This document shows positions 1 through 7,847 of a stretch of 64,000 nucleotides of DNA, piece after piece. Position numbers and translations under genes: made by a program. Below the pieces are notes generated by a model, which worked only from the letters and a program-made list of their open reading frames with translations, had not been told where the DNA came from and searched no databases. Source of the stretch: Bog-756 sp963725275 (lineage in GTDB: Bacteria; Actinomycetota; Acidimicrobiia; Acidimicrobiales; RAAP-2); assembly GCA_963725275.1 (NCBI GenBank), contig CAVRXS010000006.1, positions 186,001 through 250,000 of the forward strand, in the 5' to 3' direction. How positions within the stretch are numbered: position 1 is the stretch's first letter; the number at the start of each line of letters is the position of its first letter.

Positions 1-2
1 GC

Positions 3-2486
3 CCGGAGAACGAGGAGCGGGTGCGGGCTCTGGCGGCGGCCGGGCGGATCACCGTCGGGCCCTGGTACATCCTCATGGACGAGTTCCTTGTCTCCGGCGA
101 GACCCTCGTACGCAACCTCCAGGCCGGCATTGCGCGGGGCGCTGCCTTCGGTGGGGTGATGGACGTCGGTTACCTGCCCGACATGTTCGGTCACATCGCC
201 CAGATGCCCCAGCTGCTGCACCAGGCCGGCCTCGAGCACGCCGTGGTCTGGCGCGGGGTTCCCTCGGCCGTCGACCGGTCGGCATTCGTGTGGTCCGCAC
301 CGGACGGCTCGTCGGTCCGGGCGGAGTACCTCCCTGCCGGATACGGCAACGGTGCGGCGCTGCCCGAAGATGCCAAGCAGCTGGTCAGGCGGCTCCGCTC
401 GCTGGAGGAGGAGTGTGCCGCATTCGTCCGTCGCGACGAGCCGATGCTGCTCATGAACGGGACCGACCACCAGCGTGCCCAGCCGTGGTTGGGGCGGGTG
501 GTCGCGGAGGCCAACGCGCTCCAGGACGACTTCGAACTGGTCATCACCTCCTTGCCCGAGTACCTGGCCGCAGCCGACCGGGAGGGGCTGCCCGAGTGGA
601 CCGGCGAGCTGCGGTCCGGGTGGCGGTCCAACCTGCTGATGGGGGTCGCCTCCAACCGGGTCGACGTCAAGCAGGCCGCAGCGCGCGCCGAGCGCTCGCT
701 CGAGCAGCTGGCCGAGCCGCTCTCCGCGCTCTTCCTGCCTGCGGAGTCCTGGCCGGGCACCCTGCTCGATCTGGCCTGGAGGCTGATGATCCGCAACGCC
801 GCGCACGACTCGATCTGCGCCTGCTCGGTGGACGAGGTGGTCGACGCGGTCCTCCACCGCTACGCCGAGGCCCGTCAGATCGGTGCTGGACTCGCCGAGC
901 AGGGCCTCCACACGCTGGCCCGGTCGATGGCCGACCCGGGTCCGGTGGTGGTCAATCCGACGGCTCATGACCGCGGTGGGATGGTGGATGTGGTGGTGCC
1001 GGCGGTGGGCGAGCCCGGCCCGGACATCCAGGTGCTCTCCGAGCGGCACGGGCTGCCGGGCAGGATGACCGTGGACGGCGAGACCGTGCGCACCATGATC
1101 GGCCTGCTCCAGGGGTCGCGCATCGACGACGAGGCCTATATCACCGACGTCTCGCTGGCCGCGGACGAAACAGGGGTCGACGTGATCCTGGCGATCGGCC
1201 CCGAGCCACGCGACGGCGTACCGGTCGAGGAGGCCAAGCGCGAGCTCTACACGCTCCTCGCCGCCCATCCCGACACCGAGGTCCGCCTCATCATCGACCA
1301 ACCGCCGATCCGGCGGATCCTCGCCCGTCAGACGGTGGTGCCCGGGTTCGGGTGGTCGCGGTTCGCGCCCGCGCCGCTCGCCCATCCGGTCCGGGCCGAC
1401 ATGCGGCCCGGCACCGGGATCACCCTGGCCAACGGACTGGTCGCCGTCGTGGCCGACCCGGCCGACGGCACCTTCTCGATCGACGGGGTCCCGGGCTACG
1501 GCAGGCTGGTGGACGGCGGCGACCACGGCGACACCTACAACTACTCGCCGCCCACCCACGACGCGATCGTCGACAGCCCCGACTCGGTCACCCTCGCCCT
1601 CGGGGATGCCGGCCCGGTCCGGGCCACCGTCGACGTCACGGCGACCTACACGTGGCCCGACCGGGTCGACGGCGCCGCCCACACCCGGACGGGGAACCGC
1701 ACGGTGACCGTGACCACCACCGTCGAGGTGCGGGCCGACGAGGCACTGGTCCGGGTGCGCACCCGCTTCGACAATCCGTCGCGCGACCACCGGCTCCGGG
1801 TCCACCTGCCCCTCCCCGAGGCGGCGTCGACCTCGCGGGCCGAGAGCGCCTTCACCATCGTCGAGCGAGGGTTGACCGCCGAAGGCCGGGACGAGGAGTT
1901 CGGTCTCCCCACCTTCCCGTCCCGCCGGTTCGTGACCGCCGGAGGGCTCACCGTGATCCACGAGGGCCTCCTCGAGTACGAGCTCGTCGACCTGACCGAC
2001 GCGTCCGGCGGCGCCGACACGCGGGCCCGGGTCCTCGCACTCACCCTCCTGCGGGCGACCGGCATGCTCTCGCGTCTGGGGATGTCCCTCCGGCCGCTGC
2101 CGGCCGGGCCCATGACCCCGATCGAGGGACCCCAGATGATCGGGCCGGTCGAGGTCTCCTACGCCCTGCTGGTCGGCGCCGGCGATCCCTACCGGGCCGC
2201 TGACGACGTCCTGGTACCGCTCGCGACCACTGCATCCTTCGGGGGCGGTGACCGGCCGGGCGAGGGCTCGGCCCTCACCGTGCGGGGCGCGGAGGTCTCC
2301 GCTCTGCGCCGCGAGGCCGGGGTCCTCGAGCTCCGGGTGTTCAACCCGGCCGACACCCCGACCACGGTCGAGCTGCCGGGGCGTTCGGGGTGGCTGGTCG
2401 ACCTACGTGGTGGGACCGTTGCCGCCTTCGAGGGGGAGTTCCCCCTCGGGCCCCACCGCATCGCCACGGCCCGCCTCGAGCACTGA
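3..2486 (+). CDS. Glycoside hydrolase family 38 alpha-mannosidase, 5' end outside the window
   Basis: The reading frame is open from the left edge, so the N-terminus is missing; about 827 residues remain. GH38 enzymes hydrolyse alpha-mannosidic bonds with a retaining mechanism. The segment YLPDMFGHIAQMPQ near the start matches the family's conserved catalytic-domain stretch, and RNAAHDSICACSVDEV near residue 270 matches the conserved region before the middle helical domain. The rest is the beta-rich C-terminal part typical of the family. No signal peptide can be judged because the start is missing. Cytosolic glycan turnover is likely, but substrate specificity cannot be read from the sequence. 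The 3' end overlaps the 3' end of the opposing cyclase gene by 84 bases. Confidence 0.88.
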   Translation, partial: PENEERVRALAAAGRITVGPWYILMDEFLVSGETLVRNLQAGIARGAAFGGVMDVGYLPDMFGHIAQMPQLLHQAGLEHAVVWRGVPSAVDRSAFVWSAPDGSSVRAEYLPAGYGNGAALPEDAKQLVRRLRSLEEECAAFVRRDEPMLLMNGTDHQRAQPWLGRVVAEANALQDDFELVITSLPEYLAAADREGLPEWTGELRSGWRSNLLMGVASNRVDVKQAAARAERSLEQLAEPLSALFLPAESWPGTLLDLAWRLMIRNAAHDSICACSVDEVVDAVLHRYAEARQIGAGLAEQGLHTLARSMADPGPVVVNPTAHDRGGMVDVVVPAVGEPGPDIQVLSERHGLPGRMTVDGETVRTMIGLLQGSRIDDEAYITDVSLAADETGVDVILAIGPEPRDGVPVEEAKRELYTLLAAHPDTEVRLIIDQPPIRRILARQTVVPGFGWSRFAPAPLAHPVRADMRPGTGITLANGLVAVVADPADGTFSIDGVPGYGRLVDGGDHGDTYNYSPPTHDAIVDSPDSVTLALGDAGPVRATVDVTATYTWPDRVDGAAHTRTGNRTVTVTTTVEVRADEALVRVRTRFDNPSRDHRLRVHLPLPEAASTSRAESAFTIVERGLTAEGRDEEFGLPTFPSRRFVTAGGLTVIHEGLLEYELVDLTDASGGADTRARVLALTLLRATGMLSRLGMSLRPLPAGPMTPIEGPQMIGPVEVSYALLVGAGDPYRAADDVLVPLATTASFGGGDRPGEGSALTVRGAEVSALRREAGVLELRVFNPADTPTTVELPGRSGWLVDLRGGTVAAFEGEFPLGPHRIATARLEH

Positions 2487-3710
2487 CGCCTTCGGCATCA
2501 CCCGCTCGCCGCGCACGCGCAGCTCGTCCAGCTCGCGGAGGACACCGGCCAGACGTTCCCAGCGCATCGTGCGCCGCTGGTCGGTGCCGGGCTGGCTCCC
2601 TGCCCGCACCAGCTTCCACAGCTGCACCCGCCCGATGTCCCTGAGTGTGCGGGGGCGCAGCGGGCGGGCTTCGATGGCGGTCTCACCCTCCTCGACCATG
2701 GCGGTCCGGAACTCGTCCGAAACGAGGACGGTGCCCGGGTTGGCCACGCCCGCGAGCCGGCTGGCCATGTTGACGACCGGCCCGTAGTAGTCGCCGTCGT
2801 GGACGAGGACCGGTCCCATGGCGAGGGCCACCCGCACGTCGGAGAGCAGATCGTCGTCGGCGTACGCCTCCGCCAGGCTCAGACCGATGTCGGCGGCGGC
2901 GGCGGCCGTCGGCACGATGAACATCGCCTCGTCACCGATCATCTTGACCACCCGGCCCCCGAGGGCCACGACGGTGTCGTGCGCGAGCTCCTCGAAGCGG
3001 GCCACCACCGCGGAGAGCTCCTCGTCGCCGAGGTGCTGGCTGAGCATGGTGAACCCCACCATGTCGGCGAAGCCGACCGCCATCACCGGACTGACCCCGG
3101 CGTCGTCGCGGGAGCGGTGGAGCATGGTGCGCCGGGTGGCGACCTGCAGGTGGCGGCGCCAGACGTATTCGAGCAGCCGTGCCATGGCCGGGATCGAGAC
3201 GTCCGCCTGGCGGGCGAACTCGTCGGCGTCGAGGATGCTGTCACCGGTGGCGAGCAGGATCGGGGTGGTGCCGGGACCCGCCTCCGCCTCCGCGATCCGG
3301 GCCATCGAGGAGCCGATCACCCGGGCCATCTGGACCGCACTGTCCTGGTCGACCAGACCCATCGCCACCATCCCCTGGAAGAGGCGGACCGCCTCGAGGT
3401 CCATCTCGGTGAAGGCCGCATCGTCCTCGTCCACATCGACGAAGCCCAGCGCGCGCCAGAAGCGACGAGCCAGGTCGATGGGGATGTCGGTGCGCGCTGA
3501 GACCTCGGCCTGGGTCAGGCGTTCGCCGGCGGGGACGAGCATCCGGTCGACCATCAAGAGGTCGATGACATCGTCGTCGACGGCGCGGTCGATCTCGGCA
3601 TCGGTGCAGCCGAGGTCGCGGAGGACCGCACGCACGCGGGACAAGGCCCTGATCCGGTCCCGCTGCACCGTGGGGTCCGTCACCGCCGACGAGTCGTCCG
3701 ACACCTGCAC
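2403..3710 (-). CDS. Class III adenylate/guanylate cyclase with N-terminal helical regulatory domain
   Basis: The protein has 435 residues and makes a cyclic nucleotide from a nucleoside triphosphate. The N-terminal 200 residues are helical and acidic, with a MerR-like segment, resembling the regulatory half of actinobacterial cyclases. The catalytic domain starts near residue 210. FADMVGFT holds the first metal aspartate, KMIGDEAMF holds the substrate lysine and second aspartate, and NMASRL holds the transition-state Asn and Arg. The lysine favours ATP, by family knowledge. There is no transmembrane segment, so the protein is cytosolic. The gene is convergent with the mannosidase and overlaps it by 84 bases. 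The extended tail after the cyclase domain (about 60 residues) lies largely in this overlap. Confidence 0.88.
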   Translation of the reverse strand: MQVSDDSSAVTDPTVQRDRIRALSRVRAVLRDLGCTDAEIDRAVDDDVIDLLMVDRMLVPAGERLTQAEVSARTDIPIDLARRFWRALGFVDVDEDDAAFTEMDLEAVRLFQGMVAMGLVDQDSAVQMARVIGSSMARIAEAEAGPGTTPILLATGDSILDADEFARQADVSIPAMARLLEYVWRRHLQVATRRTMLHRSRDDAGVSPVMAVGFADMVGFTMLSQHLGDEELSAVVARFEELAHDTVVALGGRVVKMIGDEAMFIVPTAAAAADIGLSLAEAYADDDLLSDVRVALAMGPVLVHDGDYYGPVVNMASRLAGVANPGTVLVSDEFRTAMVEEGETAIEARPLRPRTLRDIGRVQLWKLVRAGSQPGTDQRRTMRWERLAGVLRELDELRVRGERVMPKASVLEAGRGDAVGPEGELPLEGGNGPTT

Positions 3711-3767
3711 ACCCTAGGCGGTGGCCCCCCGGGGGACTCGCCATCGGGTCCTGCATACACTGGTCCG

Positions 3768-4388
3768 GTGAGAGCCCACGGTGACCCGCAGTGGGGCACG
3801 TCCCTACGGCTCGGACCACGTGCGGTGCTGGTGCCGGTCAAGGCCTTCCACCACGCCAAGGGGCGGCTCGACCGCGCGCTCGGCGGGCCTGAGCGCGTAG
3901 AGCTGGCACGGGCGATGGCCGACCGGGTGGTCGACGCGGCCCGTCCGTTGCCGGTGGCCGTGGTCTGCGACGACAACGACGTCGCCGACTGGGCGCGCCG
4001 GCACGGGGCGTTGGTGGTCTGGGAACCGGGGCGCGGCCTCAACGGGGCCGTCGAGGCCGGCGTCGACCGCCTGCGTGACGCCGGCGTGGTGCAGGTCACG
4101 GTCTCCCACGCCGATCTTCCCCGGGCCAGTGGGCTGGCAGCAGTGGGCGAGGCGGGAAGCATCACCCTCGTCCCGGACCGGTACGGCAACGGCACCAACG
4201 TGATCGCCCTGCCGGCCGCGTCCGGCTTCCAGTTCTCGTACGGACCGGGCTCGTTCGCCCGCCACAGCGCAGAGGCGGGACGCCTCGGGCTGCCCTTGCG
4301 GGTGCTCGACCTGCCGGACCTGGCCTGGGACGTCGACGAACCGAGGGATGTGATCCCGGTCGCGTTGCCGGGCGCGTCGCTCGGGTGA
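3768..4388 (+). CDS. cofC: 2-phospho-L-lactate (or phosphoenolpyruvate) guanylyltransferase CofC/FbiD
   Basis: CofC/FbiD activates 2-phospholactate or phosphoenolpyruvate with GTP in coenzyme F420 biosynthesis. The 206-residue protein begins its nucleotidyltransferase fold with VLVPVKAFHHAKGRLDRAL, the expected P-loop-like signature with a conserved lysine. Conserved VSHADLPRA and DRYGNGTNVIALP segments follow. The chosen GTG start leaves a short 16-residue leader before the fold. The next gene starts inside the stop codon (GTGA overlap), so the two are probably cotranscribed and translationally coupled. F420 production fits the three LLM-class oxidoreductases further right in the window. Confidence 0.9.
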   Translation: MRAHGDPQWGTSLRLGPRAVLVPVKAFHHAKGRLDRALGGPERVELARAMADRVVDAARPLPVAVVCDDNDVADWARRHGALVVWEPGRGLNGAVEAGVDRLRDAGVVQVTVSHADLPRASGLAAVGEAGSITLVPDRYGNGTNVIALPAASGFQFSYGPGSFARHSAEAGRLGLPLRVLDLPDLAWDVDEPRDVIPVALPGASLG

Positions 4389-5212
4389 CCGGGACCGGTC
4401 ACGGGACCACCGGGGAGCCGCCGCTGCCGGGTCTTCCGGTCGGCGACCTGCCGGACCGGGGTCCGATCACGGTGGACCTGCCCGTGCCGGGCCGTGCGCT
4501 CGCCGTCGGCGCACACCCGGACGACATCGAATTCGGGTGCGGGGCCACGCTCGCGAAGTGGGCAGCCGCCGGCTGCCACATCCACCACCTGGTCCTCACC
4601 GACGGGTCCAAGGGGAGCTGGGATCCGGACGCCGATCTCGAGGCACTGGTCGCAGAGCGCATGCAGGAGTGCCGCGCCGCCGCTCGTCGCCTCGACGGGG
4701 ACCGGACGCCGCCCAGGGTGGCGTTCCTCGGACGCGTCGACGGCGAGCTCGAGAACGGGCTCGACGAGCGGCGGGCGGTGACCGCGCTCATCCGCGAGAT
4801 CCGCCCCGACGTGCTCCTCGGTCACGACCCGTGGCGCCGCTACCGGCTCCATCCCGACCATCGGGCGGCCGGGTTCCTCACCCTCGACGCGCTGGTCGCG
4901 GCCCGTGATCCGCACTACTTCCCCGAGCAGGGCCTGGCCCCTCACCGACCCCGGGTGCTCCTCCTGTGGGAGGCCGATCTGCCAAACCACGTCGAACGCG
5001 ATGGCGGGTACGAGGAAGTCAAGATCGAGGCGCTCCTCTGCCATCGCAGCCAGGCTGCGACCACGCTGGGGTTCGACCCGTCCGCCGACGACACCACTCT
5101 CGCCCGTGGACGCCAGCAATTCGGAGCCCAGGTGCGCCACCAGATGGCCGAACACGGAGCGCTGGCCGACAGCACCTCGGGCGAGGCGTTCCACCGCATG
5201 GACCGTCTCTGA
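4385..5212 (+). CDS. PIG-L/LmbE family deacetylase
   Basis: The 275-residue protein belongs to the zinc-dependent N-acetylglucosaminyl deacetylase family, which includes MshB and Mca of mycothiol metabolism. The zinc motif AHPDDIEFGCGATLAKW is near residue 40, and HDPWRRYRLHPDHRAAG near residue 145 supplies the later histidine. It overlaps the cofC stop by four bases. The natural substrate is unknown: a mycothiol role is possible, but the link to cofC has no obvious pathway meaning. There is no signal peptide, so a cytosolic location is likely. Confidence 0.85.
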   Translation: MTGTGHGTTGEPPLPGLPVGDLPDRGPITVDLPVPGRALAVGAHPDDIEFGCGATLAKWAAAGCHIHHLVLTDGSKGSWDPDADLEALVAERMQECRAAARRLDGDRTPPRVAFLGRVDGELENGLDERRAVTALIREIRPDVLLGHDPWRRYRLHPDHRAAGFLTLDALVAARDPHYFPEQGLAPHRPRVLLLWEADLPNHVERDGGYEEVKIEALLCHRSQAATTLGFDPSADDTTLARGRQQFGAQVRHQMAEHGALADSTSGEAFHRMDRL

Positions 5213-5311
5213 GCGAGCTGTCGGCCCATGGCGCCGGGCCCGGACGCGTCGGTGGGGGCCCGGCCACCCCCACCGACGACGCACCAGCGGCTCAGCTGCC
5301 GCTCGGAACGA

Positions 5312-6040
5312 CTACCGGGACTTCTTGACCGTCCGCCTCGCAGCCTTGCGAGCCGGAGCCTTCTTGGCCGTGCGCTTGCGACCAGTCGTCTTCCGTGCCG
5401 CAGTCTTGCGGGCCGGAGCCTTCTTGGCCGTGCGCTTGCGGGCAGTGGTCTTCCGTGCAGCAGTCTTCCTGGCCGGAGCCTTCTTCTTGACTGCCCGCTT
5501 CTTGGTCGCCCGCTTGGCGGTGGTCTTCCGTGCCGCGGTCTTTCGGGCCGGAGCCCTCTTGGCCGTGCGCTTTCGGGCCGTCGACTTGCGGGCCGTGGTC
5601 TTCTTCGCCGTGCGCTTCGCAGCAGTCTTCCTGGCCGTGGTCTTACGGGCCGGGGCCTTCTTGGCCGTGCGCTTCGCAGCAGTCTTCTTCGCAGCGGTCT
5701 TCCTGGCCGGGGCCTTGCGGACCGCCTTCTTGGCTGCCTTCTTTACTGCCATTGACACTCCCTCCTTAGGGTTCAACGCCGATTTGAACGTCGAACCGGT
5801 GGCGAACCGGACACCTTTCGACGCAGGGATCGGTACCACTGCACCTGTCCGAGGATTTCGGCCCACCCGGGGAGCACGCTTGGTCGGGGTGAATGTTCCG
5901 AACCCGACAACGGTGACTCTCCGGCCAGCCCGAACCTCGGTGATGATGGTTTCGAACAGTGCATCGACCACGTCTTCGGTGGTGCGTCGAGCCGACTGCG
6001 CCGACCCGCTCACCACCCTGACGAGTTGAGACCTGTTCAC
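5312..6040 (-). CDS. HU-family nucleoid protein continuous with a lysine-rich histone H1-like tail
   Basis: The first 92 residues form a complete HU fold, with GFGTFTPTKRAPRVGRNPRT as the DNA-binding arm. The remaining 150 residues are lysine/arginine/alanine repeats of the kind KKAPARKTAARKTT. The GTG at 6040 is preferred over one six bases upstream because GAGGAGG sits five bases before it. HU proteins bend and compact DNA, and actinobacterial HupB carries such a basic tail. The join is odd: a perfect AAGGAGG and an ATG lie exactly between the HU part and the tail, and an out-of-frame TAA sits where a 92-residue HU would end. This may be one fused gene with an internal start, or two genes merged by a single-base error. 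Confidence 0.85.
   Translation of the reverse strand: MNRSQLVRVVSGSAQSARRTTEDVVDALFETIITEVRAGRRVTVVGFGTFTPTKRAPRVGRNPRTGAVVPIPASKGVRFATGSTFKSALNPKEGVSMAVKKAAKKAVRKAPARKTAAKKTAAKRTAKKAPARKTTARKTAAKRTAKKTTARKSTARKRTAKRAPARKTAARKTTAKRATKKRAVKKKAPARKTAARKTTARKRTAKKAPARKTAARKTTGRKRTAKKAPARKAARRTVKKSR
5340..5740. repeat. Imperfect tandem repeats encoding the basic tail
   Basis: The tail-coding DNA repeats the phrase GCCGGAGCCTTCTTGGCCGT with a period of about 60 bases at the left end (near 5355 and 5415), then with more irregular spacing. On the minus strand it encodes KKAPARKTAARKTT-type units. Such repeats are prone to slippage, so tail length may vary between strains. Confidence 0.75.
5750..5767 (-). 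promoter_or_regulatory. Internal ribosome binding site and ATG for the basic tail
   Basis: On the minus strand AAGGAGG (5761-5767) lies eight bases before an in-frame ATG (5750-5752). Initiation here would give a 146-residue protein starting MAVKKAAKKAVRK. A match this strong to the anti-Shine-Dalgarno sequence inside a gene is unusual and suggests separate translation of the tail. Confidence 0.6.
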
Positions 6041-6330
6041 GACCACCTCCTCAGTGATACGTCATCGCATACCAGCCAAATGGCTTTTTCACCCCAGGTC
6101 AAGCATCATCGGCGTCCGCGCGGTGCACGGCGGATCCGAGCGCGACGGTGCGCGATCACACGCGCGTCGGTCGCATGCGTCCGACCTCGCCGATCAGCAA
6201 ATGTCCCATGGACAAAAACCCGAGTGTTTGCAACGATTATTCCGCACATGCCACGACGTGTCGCACTTGCGGAACAGTCACTCCGCCGTCAGTAGCGGCC
6301 CGCAGACCGGCAAAGCAGAGGAAGAACGCA
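6041..6330. promoter_or_regulatory. Divergent intergenic region between HU and the coupling ATPase gene
   Basis: This stretch of 290 bases separates two diverging genes and must hold both promoters. The HU side has GAGGAGG at 6045-6051. The right side has GAGGAA at 6318-6323, seven bases before the GTG of the coupling protein. An upstream in-frame extension of the coupling ORF exists but lacks a ribosome binding site and family similarity. I see no clear -10/-35 pair. Confidence 0.4.
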
Positions 6331-7812
6331 GTGACAAACTTTTTTTCCGAAATTCCCCCTCGACCACGCGATTCGGTGCATCGGGTCGCGATGCGCGCAC
6401 TCGCGGACGCCGCTCACGGTCTGTACCTCGGACACGACCGGGACGGCTGGCGTCATGCCGCAGCACAGCATTCGGTCATGGTGTTGGGACCACCGCGCTC
6501 GGGAAAAACCTCGTCGTTGATCATCCCCAACGTGCTCGGCGCGAACGGTCCGGTCGTCTCGACGTCGACCAAGCCCGACGTTCTCGATGCCACCGTCGCA
6601 GCGCGCTCCGGGCTCGGGCAGTGCCTGCTGTTCGACCCCACGGCGTCGGTGGACCAGTTCGATGGCGTTCACCGCCTCCGCTGGTCGCCGGTCCCTGCCT
6701 GCGTCTCCTGGCGGACCGCACTGGCGACAGCTCGCTCCCTGGTGGTGGTCGGATCGGCGGCCGCCGGACCCGGTGCGATCCGGGGCGACGGGTCCCACTG
6801 GACCGAGCGGGCGGCAGCCCTGCTCGCGCCCCTCCTGCACGCGGCGGCCCTGGAGGGGGCGGACATGCGGACCGTGCTGACCTGGGTGGACCGGCGCCAG
6901 GCGCTGCCCGCACAGCAGGTCCTCTCCTTCCAGCCGACCGGGAGCGGCGACATCGCCCGGAACCTCCTCGACGGCATCGTCACGACCGACGAACGCGAGC
7001 TCAGTGGCATCTGGTCGACCGCGTCCGGCGCGCTCGGCGGCTTCCGCTCCGAGGAGGCCCTCGCCACGACCGCCGAGCCGGACTTCGACCCCGACCGGTT
7101 CGTCCGCTCCGTCGACACCCTCTACATCGCCGCGCCAGCCCACCACCAGGCGTTGGTCGCCCCCCTCGTCGTAGGCGTCCTGGACGCAATCCGCCGCGCC
7201 GCCTACGCCCGGGCTGCCATCGGCCGGTCCGAATCGGACCCACCGGTGCTCCTCGCCCTCGACGAGCTCGCCAACATCGCGCCCATCCCCGACCTGCCGT
7301 CCATGGTCAGTGAAGGAGGGGGACAGGGCGTGGTCACCCTCGCGTGTTTCCAGGATCTCTCCCAGGCCCGTCACCGGTGGCCCCAAGAGGCCGAGGGTTT
7401 CCCCTCGCTCTTCGGGACCACGGTGGTCCTCCCGGGGATCGGGGATGTGCGGACGCTCGAGTCGCTCTCGGTGCTGGCCGGCGACGAGGAGCTGGTCACC
7501 CGGTCGGTCTCCTCGGGACGATCGCCCTCGGACCACGTGGTCACCGACCTGCTCTCCGGCGGACGACCGCACGTGGGTGACCAGCACGCGACCCTGTGGC
7601 GCCGGCGTCTTCCTCCCGAGGTCATCACCCGCGGGGCCGACGGATGCGCGCTCGCGTTCGACCACCGCAACCGGGCGGGGTGGGTGCCGCTGTCCCCGGC
7701 CCACCGTGCCGAACCCTGGCGCACGCTCCGGTCGCCCGAACGGGACCTCGACCGGACGGCGCGCACCAGAACGGCGCCGGGGTACCCCACGGGGCCGGAC
7801 CTCGGGCGGTGA
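6331..7812 (+). CDS. VirD4/TraD-like type IV coupling ATPase (TraM-recognition domain protein)
   Basis: The 493-residue protein resembles conjugative coupling proteins, which bring the relaxase-DNA complex to a type IV secretion channel. The Walker A motif VLGPPRSGKTSSLIIPN is near residue 52. The Walker B/TraM-recognition block LLALDELANIAPIPDLPSMV lies near residue 310 and is followed by GGGQGVVTLACFQDLSQARH. No clear N-terminal transmembrane pair is present, unlike classical VirD4. The GTG start is chosen for GAGGAA seven bases upstream. It is convergent with a MobF relaxase 35 bases away. No other secretion-channel genes are present, so the pair looks like a mobilizable element or a remnant. 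Confidence 0.82.
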   Translation: MTNFFSEIPPRPRDSVHRVAMRALADAAHGLYLGHDRDGWRHAAAQHSVMVLGPPRSGKTSSLIIPNVLGANGPVVSTSTKPDVLDATVAARSGLGQCLLFDPTASVDQFDGVHRLRWSPVPACVSWRTALATARSLVVVGSAAAGPGAIRGDGSHWTERAAALLAPLLHAAALEGADMRTVLTWVDRRQALPAQQVLSFQPTGSGDIARNLLDGIVTTDERELSGIWSTASGALGGFRSEEALATTAEPDFDPDRFVRSVDTLYIAAPAHHQALVAPLVVGVLDAIRRAAYARAAIGRSESDPPVLLALDELANIAPIPDLPSMVSEGGGQGVVTLACFQDLSQARHRWPQEAEGFPSLFGTTVVLPGIGDVRTLESLSVLAGDEELVTRSVSSGRSPSDHVVTDLLSGGRPHVGDQHATLWRRRLPPEVITRGADGCALAFDHRNRAGWVPLSPAHRAEPWRTLRSPERDLDRTARTRTAPGYPTGPDLGR

Positions 7813-7847
7813 CGATCGCCGGACGCCGGCTGCACCGATGCCCCCGA

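Noticed and set aside
5340..5740. Possible CRISPR array because of regular repeats
   Set aside because: The repeats are protein-coding, imperfect, contiguous and have no unique spacers.
4905..6029. Long plus-strand frame antisense to HU and the basic tail, with Ala/Val/Arg repeats
   Set aside because: It is the complement of the lysine-rich repeats; the minus strand has ribosome binding sites and a clear HU fold.
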